Assembly (NCBI GenBank): GCA_030068145.1
Contig: JAPJBO010000764.1
Coordinates: 1 to 64,000, forward strand
DNA from: Diplonema papillatum
Lineage: Eukaryota > Euglenozoa > Diplonemea > Diplonemida > Diplonemidae
DNA length: 64,000 nt
Direction of reading: 5' to 3'
Part shown: piece by piece, positions 10,081 through 21,009 of the stretch
How positions within the stretch are numbered: position 1 is the first letter of the stretch
Layout of the letters: each line of letters starts with the position of its first letter
Made by a program: the position numbers and the translations under genes
The notes under the pieces: generated by a model
Seen by the model: the letters and a program-made list of their open reading frames with translations, nothing else
What the model was told of the DNA's origin: nothing
The model's database searches: none

Positions 10081-11403
10081 TTTGAATTCAGTCTTGTGTA
10101 TTGTCTCACTACAAGCGTGTTTGAAGCGCGTTCATTTTTTTTTTTTTTTGAGCATTTCTTTTAGTCTCCTTTTTCCCGAAATACCCAGGGCGCTTTTTTT
10201 TTTTTTTTTTTTTTTTTGTTTTGAGTTGAGTTCTTCTTTTTCCTTTCTTTTTTTGTTGCAACTGACATCTAAGGGAGGTACTACGCCGGGTGAAACAGTT
10301 GAGAGCAAGTGTCGTTCGCTTTTTTTTTTTTCATACTTGTCCCACCTAAACAAAAAGCAGTAGTTAAAGGGTTCCTTCATGGTATCGTATATTGGTATGC
10401 GTAAATAGTAGGATTCGTGGCAGTAGCAGTGCGTGTATGTGTGTCTGATTATTCGACTTTAGCTAGCTGCTTTTCTAAGGGGAATGCAAGAGTGAAGTAT
10501 GGGTTGTCGCTTCGTTTTCCGGTGGAAGGGCGCAGCTGAGACTCGGCCGTATCTACGGATACAGCCTGCCTTAGCCGGGGCAAGCGTCAACGTGCTTGTA
10601 TGGGGGGGGAGAAGGGAAACGTCGAAATAATGAAAAGTACAATTAGAATGGTGGACGGGGGAAATAAATGAAACAAAGGAAAAACAGCTTAAGTCGGCGC
10701 AAACGAGAAAAAAAAATGAAGAAAAAAGACGGCGGGGTGGGAAGGGCTGGTCACCGGCATTGCTGGTGATGGCGTTACGTTCAAGGTTGCTTTTTTTCTG
10801 TATTTTCCCCCCCTGACGACAGCGAATGTCAGACGAGCCCACCCGAAGGCGGTTGGAATCCAGCGTTATTTGTGGATTGGATTCCTTTAGGCAGGGGTTT
10901 TCCGTCGTTTCATTTTAAATATGCACCCCTGCTGTGTAGAAAACACGCGGGAAAGGCCGCCAAGTTGCGAGATCTCATGGGCGGAAAGATGCTGCCACGG
11001 TGGAGGGCGGCCTCATGTGAGTAGCCGGCATACCTAGCCCCCCCGTGCATAAGATGGATGGCACCTCGCGCCAAAAGCGCAGGTGTGCTGGCATTTGGCG
11101 ATTTGCCAGCCAGGATTGCCTTGGGAAGAGAGAAGAAGGAAGAGACGCAAAGGCACCGCCGTCAACTACTACAGCGTGCAGAGGTTGAGTCAAGGTTTGC
11201 GCAGTGCCGCAACCCCGTCCGCTCTGCCTCAGCAGTAACTCCCGTGCAGCAGGCTTTCCCCGTACGCTTTTGTGCTCACAAAAAGACAGGCGCTTCGTTT
11301 TGTTGTGTGCGTGCCGGTTGATCGTTTTCCCACTTGTATTTACCTGTCATTTGCCAGGTAAGAAATTCTGGTCGTAACCACCAAAACACGCTGCCTACGT
11401 CTT
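10081..11403. other. Intergenic, poly-T tracts, no gene
   Basis: Several T-rich tracts (about 10135-10255 and 10320-10331) but no coding region that I can support. At 11031-11058 a single end of the foldback element described at 42675-42896 is present (CCCCCCGTGCATAAGATGGA). Confidence 0.55.
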
Positions 11404-11455
11404 TTTAGCCTGCACAATACATTGCAGGGCAACCCGCAAGAGTGTTCGTACTAAA
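11404..11455 (+). repeat. 52-bp direct repeat, left copy
   Basis: Starts TTTAGCCTGCACAATACATT and ends GTTCGTACTAAA. It is identical to 11796-11847 and brackets a SINE-like insertion. A partial third copy lies in the PUF intron at about 25745-25802. The pair behaves like a very long target-site duplication or a local tandem duplication. Confidence 0.85.
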
Positions 11456-11795
11456 AATAGCTGCTTCGACTCCGAATGGGGCTAATACAATACAAATACA
11501 ATACAAATACAATACAAATACAATACAAATACAATACAAATACAATCTGGTTTGTTCTTCGCTTACACCACCGTGTGTTGCTTTCTCCCAGGACTTTGAC
11601 CTGCTGTGTTTGTGTGATTTGTCGTGTAGGGGTAGACCCGCATGACCTCACGTCCGTTCAACACGTGGTTCGGTAGTTACAGCACTTGGGATCCCTTCGA
11701 TTCTTTGTCGGGCAGCATCTTCGAGCATTTCCTTTCAAGCTGGCGCTTAGTGTAAAAATGTAAAAAAAAAAAAAAAAACGGGGCTCGCCGTCACA
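11456..11795 (+). mobile_element. SINE-like family A copy
   Basis: Starts near AGCTGCTTCGACTCCGAATG, contains GGGGTAGACCCGCATGACC and TTCAACACGTGGTTCGG, and ends CAAGCTGGCGCTTAGTGTAAAAATGT, followed by a poly-A run. An 11-bp microsatellite (ACAATACAAAT) is expanded at about 11485-11546. Related copies lie at 18140-18300, 20043-20135, 26700-27027, 32440-32750, 34238-34470 and 52795-53080. The short length, A-rich tail, lack of coding capacity and flanking direct repeats suggest a retroposed SINE. A pol III promoter is not certain. Confidence 0.65.
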
Positions 11796-11847
11796 TTTAG
11801 CCTGCACAATACATTGCAGGGCAACCCGCAAGAGTGTTCGTACTAAA
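11796..11847 (+). repeat. 52-bp direct repeat, right copy
   Basis: Exact second copy of the segment at 11404-11455, following the poly-A tail of the SINE-like insertion by about 20 bases. Confidence 0.85.
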
Positions 11848-12053
11848 GAAAACGAGGCGCTCACCGTCCCCAGCCGGATTCAGCTGTCTCTAAAAAGAAA
11901 TGCAGTTGCCTTGTTGCATTGCAAAAAATGTGAATATTGGACGTGTAGACACGTGCCAACCACTAGCTCTAGCCGTTCTTGCCTGGCCAAGAACCTCGAG
12001 TGGTTATTTTTGTAGCTTTTTTTTACTATTTCCACCTATTTTCTAGAGTGAAA

Positions 12054-12258
12054 GAACATTTCCGGAGTTGGGGCTTGCACTGATAAACGAAGTAACGGGT
12101 GATCAGCATCAACTGACCAAGGGTGATGATAATGATAAGGCAAAAGTTTCTTGTTCTTCGCGTGTACAGGGTATAAACCTCTCTGGGGGGGGTTTTCCTG
12201 TATTAGCACTTTTTCGTTGGCTTCGTTTTCATGTGCAACCGTTGTTCCGGAAATGTTC
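12054..12258 (+). mobile_element. MITE with GAACATTTCCGGA termini, copy 1
   Basis: A 205-bp element bounded by a perfect 13-bp inverted repeat, GAACATTTCCGGA and TCCGGAAATGTTC. Further copies lie at 44903-45100 and, inverted, at 51989-52151. They share internal blocks such as CGTTGGCTTCG and the CAACCGTTG next to the right terminus. No coding potential, so probably a non-autonomous DNA transposon. Confidence 0.75.
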
Positions 12259-14067
12259 CCGTCAGTACAGATGTACTATTAAGAAGAAGAAATATAGCAG
12301 ACCCCAGGGGCCCCGCATATGAATGCGCTGCCGACGCTTCCGATCCCTTGACTCGTGCAGGCACGAGCAAGGGCCAAAATTGTGGGACATGACCTGATTT
12401 TCTTCTTCTGTCTTTTTTTTTTTTTTTTTTTTTTTTTTTCTCATTTTTTGGCAGTTCCGTTCGTTTCAGGGTGCTAGCTCTGACCCTTCGACCCTGGGGG
12501 GCAGAAAACTGGTTCTTGCATGGGCGGGCGCTGCATGACAGTAGCACCTACTCACGGGTCCTCTGAGCTTGAGGGCGTCGTCTTCGAACGGTGGGCTCAA
12601 TTTCTTGGAAGGGGGGGTTGCAAGAACGTGCCTGGAATTCGGTCCTTCAAGCCACGGACACACAAGGCGGACCAGCAGCGCGAGGGTCTGCAGACAGGAC
12701 AGGGGGGAGTGGGTGTTTTTTTCAGAGCCCGCCGGTTTCTCCGGTTAAACCCGGATTTTCGAACCAGTAGTACCCCCCGCCTCAAGCTAGCACCCTGGTT
12801 TCATCGTTCGGTTTCATCTAGCAGCATCGTATAAGGGGGAGAAAACAATTGGGCGCCCTGCCCGCGGCTCAAAACGTGCGCGCTCGCCAGGGTTGAGAGA
12901 GAAAGAAGTGTGAAAACGGTTTTTTTTTTTTTTTTTTTTTCTTCCCGTTGACAACTTGTGTCAGACTAGCCCACCCGGTGGTTGATTCCTTCAGGCAGGG
13001 TCTCCCCCGTCCAGTGTTTGCTTGGGTCCTAGATGATGGGCGCTTTCGGCTATTTATTTCCTCTTTCGCTCTCTCTCGTTTTTTTTTTTTTTTTTTTTTG
13101 CCTGGAAAATGGGTACTACACGGGAGAGAGACAGAGACGAGTTAGAGTGCAGGGACCATCTCCCCGGGGAGTTTCCGGTCTCCTCGCTTCTCTTCGTGCT
13201 GCTACGGCGGGCGTAAGTCGCTCCGGAGGCGCGCTTCTTCGTGCTGCAGCGGGCGCTCTGACCAGCGGGTGAGCTCGTCTCGCGGGGCATCGCCGCCTTG
13301 TAATGCTGCGGGCCCTCTTCTTTCTCGCGACTGGATGATGGAAAGAGAGTGCCGTTTTCGCTGAACGCAGCGCCTGATCGTTTTGACGTAAAGCTGGATT
13401 CAGGACGCAAGTGAAATCGGCGAGCTTCTCATTTTCTCCAACATTTCATGTTTGGTAAAAAGAAATACCTGGCCCAGGTCGCCACTGTTTTTTTCCATGC
13501 ACATCCACTAGACACCCTACTACACGAACAAACTGCAGCTTTCCAGGATAGTTAACCCTGTCCCCGCGTGAAGCGTTTCAAGGGTCAAACGTTCCTTCAT
13601 AAAGAGACGACTGCATCATCCGGGGCCATGGTCAACAGGATCGTCAATGTGTCACCACTTCAGATCTCAGCATCCACTGTTTAGCCCCTGGTGCTCCCTT
13701 TCTAACACAGAGTCTAAGAGTAAAGCAGGGAAAGAGTGTGCGGCAGTGACCGTCTTCTCCGAAGAGCTCCCGGTCGTGCCACACGTACAAAAATGTATCA
13801 TAAAATAAAACCCAAAAAAGAACGAGTAGGGACGGCATTTGGTCGCCCGGTGCATCAACGTATTCATCACGGCGGTACAAAAGAAAAAGGAATGCAGAAA
13901 AGAAAAAGAGCCAAAGGCACGAAGAAGATGGCGCGAAGGGCGCGGGACTAAGAAAAGGAGTAGTGTGTGTATGGGTGTGGGCGCACGTTGGATTCCCTTC
14001 TGTTTCTTCGCTATTCCTGGGAAGTCGATGGCACGCATGCGGCTCCGCTCTCTTTATGTCTCAGCTG

Positions 14068-14103
<36 letters not shown>
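12259..14103. other. Intergenic, homopolymers and repeat fragments
   Basis: Contains T runs at about 12412-12439, 12921-12940, 13080-13099 and 14070-14102, a degenerate R1 piece at 12597-12715, and at 13125-13165 the motif GACGAGTTAGAGTGCAGGGA. That motif also borders GA-rich tracts at 42106, 18070 and 56050. A GC-rich patch at 13170-13400 has a 118-codon minus-strand ORF with no recognisable domain, which I do not call. Confidence 0.5.
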
Positions 14104-14104
<1 letters not shown>

Positions 14105-14111
14105 AGCAGCA

Positions 14112-14499
14112 CAGGGGACTTTAGCTCTTTGTCTGACCGAGCAAAAAAGCCGGTTTCAGCCAAAAACCCGGTTTTGGGGCTCTGCGGTGCCTGTGGGTGT
14201 CTGAGTGCCTGGAACCGTCGCCCCGCGCACGTAAACAAGGGGACGGAGGGGGGTGGTGAGATATAAGCTTGAGGTGGTGGTGGTGTGCACGTCTATCAAA
14301 CTACGGAGTGGTAAGTGAAAAGCTTCGAATTGCAGTGACACACCGTGACGCGTCATGTGTCTGCAGTCACTGTACAGTACAGTACAGTACAGGGGCCACT
14401 TGAAATCATAATTTATAAATTATTTTTACTTTTTTGAAAACCCGAAACCGGAAAAACCCGGTTCCTGAAACCGGGAAACCGGGTTTCCGAAGTCCCCTG
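14112..14499. mobile_element. hAT-like MITE, copy 1
   Basis: A 388-bp element with the 10-bp terminal inverted repeat CAGGGGACTT / AAGTCCCCTG. It is flanked on both sides by the 8-bp sequence CAGCAGCA (14104-14111 and 14500-14507). An 8-bp target duplication with termini beginning CAGGGG is characteristic of the hAT superfamily. The target is a CAG-type simple repeat, so the duplication is suggestive rather than proof. Internal features include repeated AAACCGG and CCGGTTT blocks near both ends and a CAGTA microrepeat at 14372-14391. A diverged copy lies at 28640-29128. Confidence 0.75.
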
Positions 14500-14881
14500 C
14501 AGCAGCAGCAGCAGAGCAAAGGGAGAGGGGTGAAAAAGAGGGCAAACGGTGGAACCTGCGTTTGTCCGTTTTTTCGTTCCCTCCTCGCTTTTGGCGAGTG
14601 GATATGAGGAGTTCGCTCAGAAACGTAAGGATTCCAGCTTGACGCGCCGAAGGAGCTCAAGCAAGCTTGCTAGTTGTGTTGTGTGCGTGAAAAAGCATCA
14701 GAAAAGGTGCAGGGGAGGGAAGCTTGAAGAAGGATGAGACGGAAGGTTCTAAGTGATGCAGAGTTTTACCGCGGTCGGTTGCCGCGCTTTTTTATTTTCC
14801 CCATCTCTGCGCCTCTGCAATCAGGGAAAAGGGGGAAACGGAGCCTCCCCCCCCTTCCAGAATTTTTCAAAGGGAGTGCAC

Positions 14882-15012
14882 GGAGTCCAGCCTCAGAGGC
14901 TGGAGTTAAAAGAGGGTGTGCTACAAGCGGGCGTGCAGTACACCCGCGTTTCGGGTGTGGCTCGGAAACACCCCCTTTAAACTCCTACTTCTGAGGCGAC
15001 CTCACCGTGTAG
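14882..15012. mobile_element. Foldback element CCAGCCTCAGAAGCTGG family, copy 1
   Basis: The left arm GTCCAGCCTCAGAGGCTGGAG is matched by a right arm ending CTTCTGAGGCGACCTCACCGTG. The middle holds a second hairpin-forming ACACCCGCGTTTCGGGTGTG. Other copies lie at about 45830-45925 (partial), 48245-48420 and 50675-50830, and a fragment lies at 7977-7997. Nested inverted repeats and small size indicate a foldback MITE. Confidence 0.6.
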
Positions 15013-17440
15013 CAAACGGGGTCCGCAGCTCTCGTCGGACTATTGCTGCTGAACCAGCCCAGCTCGTGGGCCAAGGTGCAGAGTTGACTACGAGCGGTGT
15101 TTGCTTGCCAGAATATATTGAGCCGGGCCACCCCACGACTGTGTATGTAGTATTGAGTTCTGTAAAGTGCAAGTGCCATCAAGGCAAGCGAGCACTAGAC
15201 TGTGTTAGACAGCATTGGGAACTTGAAATGCAGGTACCACAAGGAGTAGGCTCGCATTGTCAAAGGCCAGGGTTACTTGATAACGTCGTCCGAAGACGAT
15301 CTCGATGTGGACGTGTGATGATGACAGGCTGGTGATATCCAGCTCCATTTTTTTTTTTGGAACTGCGCTCCCCACCCCGGCTGTGATAGACAGCGGCAGT
15401 TCGGTGCACTTCCTAGAAATAGGGGTGGACGGGCTCAAAATATTGTGAAGGATCTTGTCGGAATGACCGACAGAATTTTTGGGAGGTACTCGTCACCCCG
15501 CGAGCGTGGCGATGCTTTGTTCACGGCGAAGCACCGTAAGCTGGAGCCAAAGAAGGTGCGCCTAGGTCACACACCCGAACCCCCAATAACACGTTAAGTG
15601 CACAGTCGAAAAGCCCAGCACCAGCTCGAGCCTCTGCGGCTGGACCCGTGTACGCGCGATGGGCGAGCTTGCTTTCTCGTACAAGGGGGAAAATCTTAGT
15701 TTAACGTTTAGGCAGGACACTGCCTCTCATGCATGTTTGATGGTAGCATCAAGTCTTCTTCTCGTACAAGGGGAAGGGTTTGCATTTCAATTTCTCAAAG
15801 GTTTTTGCGGTTCTTTCTCTGTTTTTTTTTTTTTTTCTTCTTCGTCGTTCGTGTTAATCCAACACGCTTTCCTGCCGGTTCGGGGCTTTGCCTACTGTCA
15901 AGTACCTGGCACGCACCTCGTTGCAGGGCCGTGCCCAACAACTGAGCCAACGTCGTATATTTGCGGGGTAGTGCAATGGGCCTTCCTCTCCCCAAGAACT
16001 AAAACTCGGCTGACACGCGTGCTGTTGTGTTCGTCGTCCAAGAGTGAAAGTTTGCATTGTTCTGTCAGTTTTGCCAGGTTCTGGTTCGCCTTGGGCAATT
16101 CTGAAACTTGCAAAGGGTTTGCAGGTCGAAATTATACCATTTATGATGTAGTGACAGCAGCGTTGTAGACGAAACAGTTCAATCGAGAAATGTGAGTTTA
16201 GTGCGGGGGGTATCGTTGATACCGGTTCCTGCATCTGAGATGGCAGCACGTCCGCCGAGCGCCCGGCAGCGGCACTGACATAGAGAATCACGGATCATCC
16301 AAATCCTCGGATTGCTTTATTTTCTATCTTCTTCATTTCTGCTTGCCTCATCGTGGTGATTGTGGGCCGTTGCTGCTTGGTTCTTTCTAAACCGAGCAAA
16401 CGGGATTGTCCGAGGCTCGGCGTGTTTACCCACGATCAAGGAACGTGGACGGGGGCCGGAATTGAAAGTGACCGGTCATGTGAGGCTCTCTAGTAGTCGG
16501 CAGCTCGAATGAACCCCCGTAAACTTTATGGGCATACAGACTCGACTTCCATACACGGTGTACCCTTTTTTTAGAGTTAAAGTTCGTTTGAAATTCCGGG
16601 GTTTTAGGGTCTCCGTGTGACCGTTCATGAATGGGTTCTCTTAGAGCAAGAAAGGGCTATGTGGTTACGGGTTGTATATTTAGTGCACGCTTTCGCTATG
16701 GGTTATGGCTAGCCATGTCCGGGACTGTTTGTGACCGACACCAAGTACTTTCCTTCGTGGAGAACCCTTTTTGCGGGTCATGCCAGTTGTTTTTCCGAGG
16801 AGGGCGATATGCGAGCAAAATTTCTCTAGTGCGGAAGACTCGAGTTTCGAGGTACTACTTTTGATACATTTATATCTAGGGGGGGGTCGTTTTAAATAGT
16901 ACATTTGTACCGAAGAGAACATTTTCGTTTTATCCACGCGTGTACAAAGAGGCGCGATAGTCGTACCAGCTGGCTTGCTGATGCGTGGCCGCAGTGGGGG
17001 GAAGATTTGAATGCAATTCCTCGTCCGTTCTGCCGAGCTTTCGACGGTAGTGAGGGATCAAAGCTTCATCATGGCTCCCTTGCGCTGTCGGAAACGTCAG
17101 CTGATTTGTCCGTACCGGCAACCTGTAATGTGGGTGCTTAAGCTGTCTCGGAACCCGTACGCCGCGAAAGTAGAACGGGAAACTAGAGTTTTCGTTGACC
17201 GCACTACCCTGAGCCGAAGCTGAATGATCATGATCAGAAGGTCCTACTTGGGCGGTTCAGTTTCCTCACGCATTGCATGTGAAAAAAATACGCTGGGGGA
17301 GAGAAGAACTTAATTGTTTCAAGGTGGAATTCCATTTTACATCCCAACACTTGAAATTCTTGATCCCTCATGTCCTGGCCTCGCCCAATCTCATTGGGAA
17401 AGAAGGGAACACAATTGAAGGGCCGGGATATGAGTCGAAT
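15013..17440. other. Intergenic with repeats R7 and R4
   Basis: No gene recognised. An R7 copy (CTTAGTTTAACG, GCATGTTTGATG, CATCAAGTCTTCTT) lies at about 15692-15768. A long R4 copy lies at about 16560-16790, matching 53625-53830 closely through ATGGCTAGCCATGTCCGGGA. T-rich tract at 15819-15836. At 16895-16925 a fragment ATAGTACATTTGTAC also occurs next to the MITE at 51970. Confidence 0.55.
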
Positions 17441-17444
17441 TAAA

Positions 17445-17815
17445 AAGGGGGGATTGCAAGAACGTGCTTTCTGGAATGGATATGCGCTCACCGCACTGCT
17501 TCGGTCCTTTAAGTCACGGACACATGAGGCGGACCATCATCAGCGCGGAACCTGAGTGTCTGCAGACAGGACAGCGGTGTGAGTCTGGTTTGCCAGGCGG
17601 CTGTTCGCAGCTCGTCCAAGTGGGGAAAAATGTTTCTTGGGTTTGAAGAGCGCGTGGTGCTTGCACCACTGAGACCAGGTTATTTAACCGCGGATGTAGT
17701 AAAGGATTGTTCAGGAAACGGTCGCGAGCGAAGCCCGACCAGGTAACGACCATTTCACTGTCTTCTTTGTTTTGTGATGCGAGCATCACGAGGTGCTGTC
17801 CGAAGACACCGCCCG
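17445..17815 (+). repeat. R1 copy followed by repeat R10
   Basis: 17445-17620 is an R1 copy (GGGATTGCAAGAACGTGC through the CTGCAGACAGGACAGCGG core). 17622-17815 (GTTTCTTGGGTTTGAAGAGC through GGTGCTGTCCGAAG) recurs almost unchanged at about 62712-62905. So R10 exists both attached to R1 and alone. Confidence 0.7.
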
Positions 17816-18139
17816 CGTGAGCACTGTTAAGCATTGAGTTCTTTTGTAAGTACATGAACCACACGGATTAGCATGCACTGCCTCGATAGCCATGTTAAGC
17901 AGCGGTTGCCAGATACTCCCGTAGCACCTATTCACGGGTTTGCAGGGGTAAAAAGGAAGCCCGGGTTGGGGAGGGGGGTGCACTACTAAGCTTAGACACA
18001 TGGGATCGGCCCAGCAGCTTTGATTCAGGTGTAAATACGCCGGGCTCCACCCTATCTCCCTCCTATCAGAGAGAGACGGGTTGGAGTGCAGGGACCTATG
18101 CAATAGACCTATTAGCTTACTCCGGATGGAAGGGAGGAA

Positions 18140-18300
18140 ATGTGGGGGGTACAGGGGCCAATGCGATACAAACACAACCGTGTGTTGTTTTTTACTCAGG
18201 ACTTTTCCCCCTGTTGTGTTTGTGTGTCTTGTCGTGTAGAGGTAGACCCGTGCGACCTCACGTCCGTTCAACACGTGCTTCGGCAGGGGGGGGCCAATTA
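18140..18300 (+). mobile_element. SINE-like family A, partial copy
   Basis: Contains the family A core (CTCAGGACTTTT, GTCGTGTAGAGGTAGACCC, CTCACGTCCGTTCAACACGTG) with its 3' end replaced by CAATTACAATATAGCAG. The same replacement is seen at 20043-20150, so the two truncated copies share a history with the flanking duplication. Confidence 0.6.
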
Positions 18301-18628
18301 CAATATAGCAGTACATTACAATTTAGCAGTATATTACAGTTTAACTTTGAAATCGCAAATTCGACGAGCCAAAATTTTGAATACAATTTATTTAACTTAC
18401 CAACTCCAAACGAACTCCAGTTGGTGGTGTGCTCACAGTGATTCTCGGAGGTAGTTGTCAGGTAAAAACCCCACCATGTCCGAAAAGTAGGTTGAAGTAT
18501 GGCTAAAGATAAAGTGGTGTCACCTGAGGGGGTAATCTCAGGGCCGCCCACGTGACTAGCCGTTAAGCATTGAGTTCTTTTAAGTACATGAACCACACGG
18601 ATTAACATGCACTGCCTTGAAAGTCAGG

Positions 18629-20040
18629 TTATCGGATGACGTCGTCACCTGCCATTGCGTCGTCAAGGTCGAGCATTTGTGGAGCTAGCGGGGTTTGGCT
18701 TTCTTGCGATTCCAGAGACTGAGTCGGCGAGTACGAGGGCGGGCACGTGTGCCCGTTTTTCACTTTCGAGGGCATTGGCGTGCCCGTGGTCCCCGGCCGT
18801 TTCTGAGAGCTGCTTGCCCTCGGAACCTTCTTCTTCCTTCGATGCACCCCTGAGTCGGGGGTGGTCGCCTTCGTCTTCTTCCGCTTGCGGCCGGCGATCG
18901 GGCCTTCCTTCGGGGTGCCAAGCACCCTCTTCTTCAGCGCTGGTCGTTCGCTGGTTCCTGGCGTTGGTGGCGGCCTCTTGGTCGCCCGTCCGGTTGCCGC
19001 CGTCTCCTTTTTCGTTGCCGCGAGCGGCGCTCGCGCCGCTCGCTTTCCTAATGGCGTCTCCCGCTGTACACCCACCTGGGTGGGTGAGGAGGGCCTCTTC
19101 TTCTTGTTGCGTCCGGGGGTTGACTGGACGTTCGGCTTGTTGGACTGGTGGTGGCCGCGGCTGCAACATGCCGCCGGTCGCCTCTGCGTCAGCGTAGGGA
19201 GCCTTTTGCACTCTTGGCAGGTTCCTCTGCCATGCGTGCGGCAGGCATGATGCCCGCTGCGGCAACACGCCGCCGCCGTCTTGCACTCGCCGCACTTCGT
19301 CGTGCTGTGCTCTGTGCACACCGCGATCGGCTGCCCATCGTTCGCGTGGTGATGGTGCCGGCAGCACATCTCTACCGTGGGAACGTCCCTTCGGACGAGT
19401 GCTCTGCACGCCTCACACTTCCCTTTGTGATGGGTCGCGCACGTGACGAGTGCCTTCTCTATACCGACACCCGGCATATGCACGGGGTCTGGGTGCAGTT
19501 GTGGTGGGGCAGGCAGGGCCCACCTCGCCGCTCTCCCGATCGTCCAGTCAGGGTACGTCGGGCACTGCGTCCCTACATCGCTTCCTTTCACTTGTTCCTC
19601 AAGTATCGTCCCCGTGTGTGCCTCGCGAAAGCGTGGCCTGGGCCGTATACCCGATATCCCCGTGATGCCCATGAACGACAGCGACGTCGTCGGGCACACC
19701 CTCTCTCCTCTCATGCAGCTTCCCAGCCCTTGCTGTGCCGCCAGCTTGTCCAACGCGCTCATCATGCAGCGCAGGACGTTTCCCCGTTCTCTCACCCCCT
19801 TCGGCGCATTCCCGTGCAGCGGCATGCTGAGGCCCAAGAAGAGTTCAAAGTCGATCGCAAGCTCCAGCATTGACGCCTGCCCGTTCTCGGTCCATTGCAT
19901 GTCCGACAGCCACGCTACCAACGCATAAAACGTCGGTAGTCCCCAGGTCTTGTTCCGCTCCCACGTCCATGCCGGGGCAATCCGCGCGAAGGGGTGGTCA
20001 AATTTCTCGGCAGGCATCGCATTCGCTCTCGACCAGGGGG
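18629..20040 (-). CDS. Cys/His-repeat protein, C-terminal part of a retroelement-like ORF, copy 1
   Basis: The open frame runs to 20095, but its first 20 or so codons come from an adjacent SINE-like repeat, so the element sequence starts near 20040. The N-terminal part (WTWERNKTWGLPTFYALVAW, then MLELAIDFELFLGL) resembles a conserved region I associate with C-terminal parts of algal retroelement polyproteins; that association is from memory. Residues of about 220-320 hold three modules of C-x2-H-x(4-5)-C-x2-C-x(5-11)-C-C-x(2-3)-H-H, probably zinc-binding. A long basic tail rich in Lys, Arg, Thr and Pro follows, ending MLDLDDAMAGDDVIR. A second copy (20237-20994) is shorter only on its 5' side. 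Retained 3' ends with variable 5' truncation suggest a non-LTR retrotransposon. No reverse transcriptase remains. Confidence 0.55.
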
Positions 20041-20042
20041 TC

Positions 20043-20165
20043 GTGGGTTGTGTTTGTGTGTCTTGTCGTGTAGAGGTAGACCCGCGCGACCTCACGTCCG
20101 TTCAGCACGTGCTTCGGCAGGGGGGGGCCAATTACAATATAGCAGTACATTACAATTTAGCATTA
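20043..20165 (+). mobile_element. SINE-like family A, partial copy between the two retroelement ends
   Basis: GTGTTTGTGTGTCTTGTCGTG through TCAGCACGTGCTTCGGCAG, then the same CAATTACAATATAGCAG tail seen at 18300. It separates the two Cys/His-ORF copies and is part of the duplicated unit. Confidence 0.6.
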
Positions 20166-20236
20166 CACCGTTAAGCATTGAGTTCTTTTAAGTACATGAA
20201 CCACGTAGATTGACATGCACTGCCTTGAAAGTCAGG

Positions 20237-20994
20237 TTATCGGATGACGTCGTCACCTGCCATTGCGTCGTCAAGGTCGAGCATTTGTGGAGCTAGCGGG
20301 GTTTGGCTTTCTTGCGATTCCAGAGACTGAGTCGGCGAGTACGAGGGCGGGCACGTGTGCCCGTTTTTCACTTTCGAGGGCATTGGCGTGCCCGTGGTCC
20401 CCGGCCGTTTCTGCGAGCTGCTTGCCCTCGGAACCTTCTTCTTCCTTCGATGCATCCCTGAGTCGGGGGTGGTCGCCTTCGTCTTCTTCCGCTTGCGGCC
20501 GGCGATCGGGCCTTCCTTCGGGGTGCCAAGCACCCTCTTCTTCAGCGCTGGTCGTTCGCTGGTTCCTGGCGTTGGTGGCGGCCTCTTGGTCGCCCGTCCG
20601 GTTGCCGCCGTCTCCTTTTTCGTTGCCGCGGGCGGCGCTTGCGCCGCTCGCTTTCCTACTGGCGTTCCCCGTTGTACGCCCACCTGGGTGGGTGAGGAGA
20701 GCCTCGCTTCTTCTTGTTGCGTCCGGGGGTTGACTGGACGTTCGGTTCGTTGGACTGGTGGTGGCCGCGGCTGCAACATGCCGCCGGTCGCCTCTGCGTC
20801 AGCGTAGGGAGCCTCTCGCACTCTTGGCAGGTTCCTCTGCCATGCGTGCGGCAGGCATGATGCCCGCTGCGGCAACACGCCGCCGCCGTCTTGCACTCGC
20901 CGCACTTCGTCGTGCTGTGCTCTGTGCACACCGCGATCGGCTGCCCATCGTTCGCGTGGTGATGGTGCCGGCAGCACATCTCTACCGTGGGCAC
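20237..20994 (-). pseudogene. Cys/His-repeat retroelement ORF, 5'-truncated copy 2
   Basis: Nearly identical to the last half of the ORF at 18629-20040, with the same MLDLDDAMAGDDVIR end and basic tail. A few bases are inserted near 20705, which changes the frame (RNKKKRGSP versus RNKKKRPSS), so no single frame covers the finger and tail regions. The copy spans about 20166-21009, begins at the same 3' boundary (CCGTTAAGCATTGAG) as copy 1, and breaks off inside the first Cys/His module. Confidence 0.65.
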
Positions 20995-21009
20995 GTCCCT
21001 TCGGACGAC

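Noticed and set aside
13054-13410. Minus-strand 118-codon ORF in a GC-rich patch
   Set aside because: No domain or splice signal, and its end is translated poly-T.
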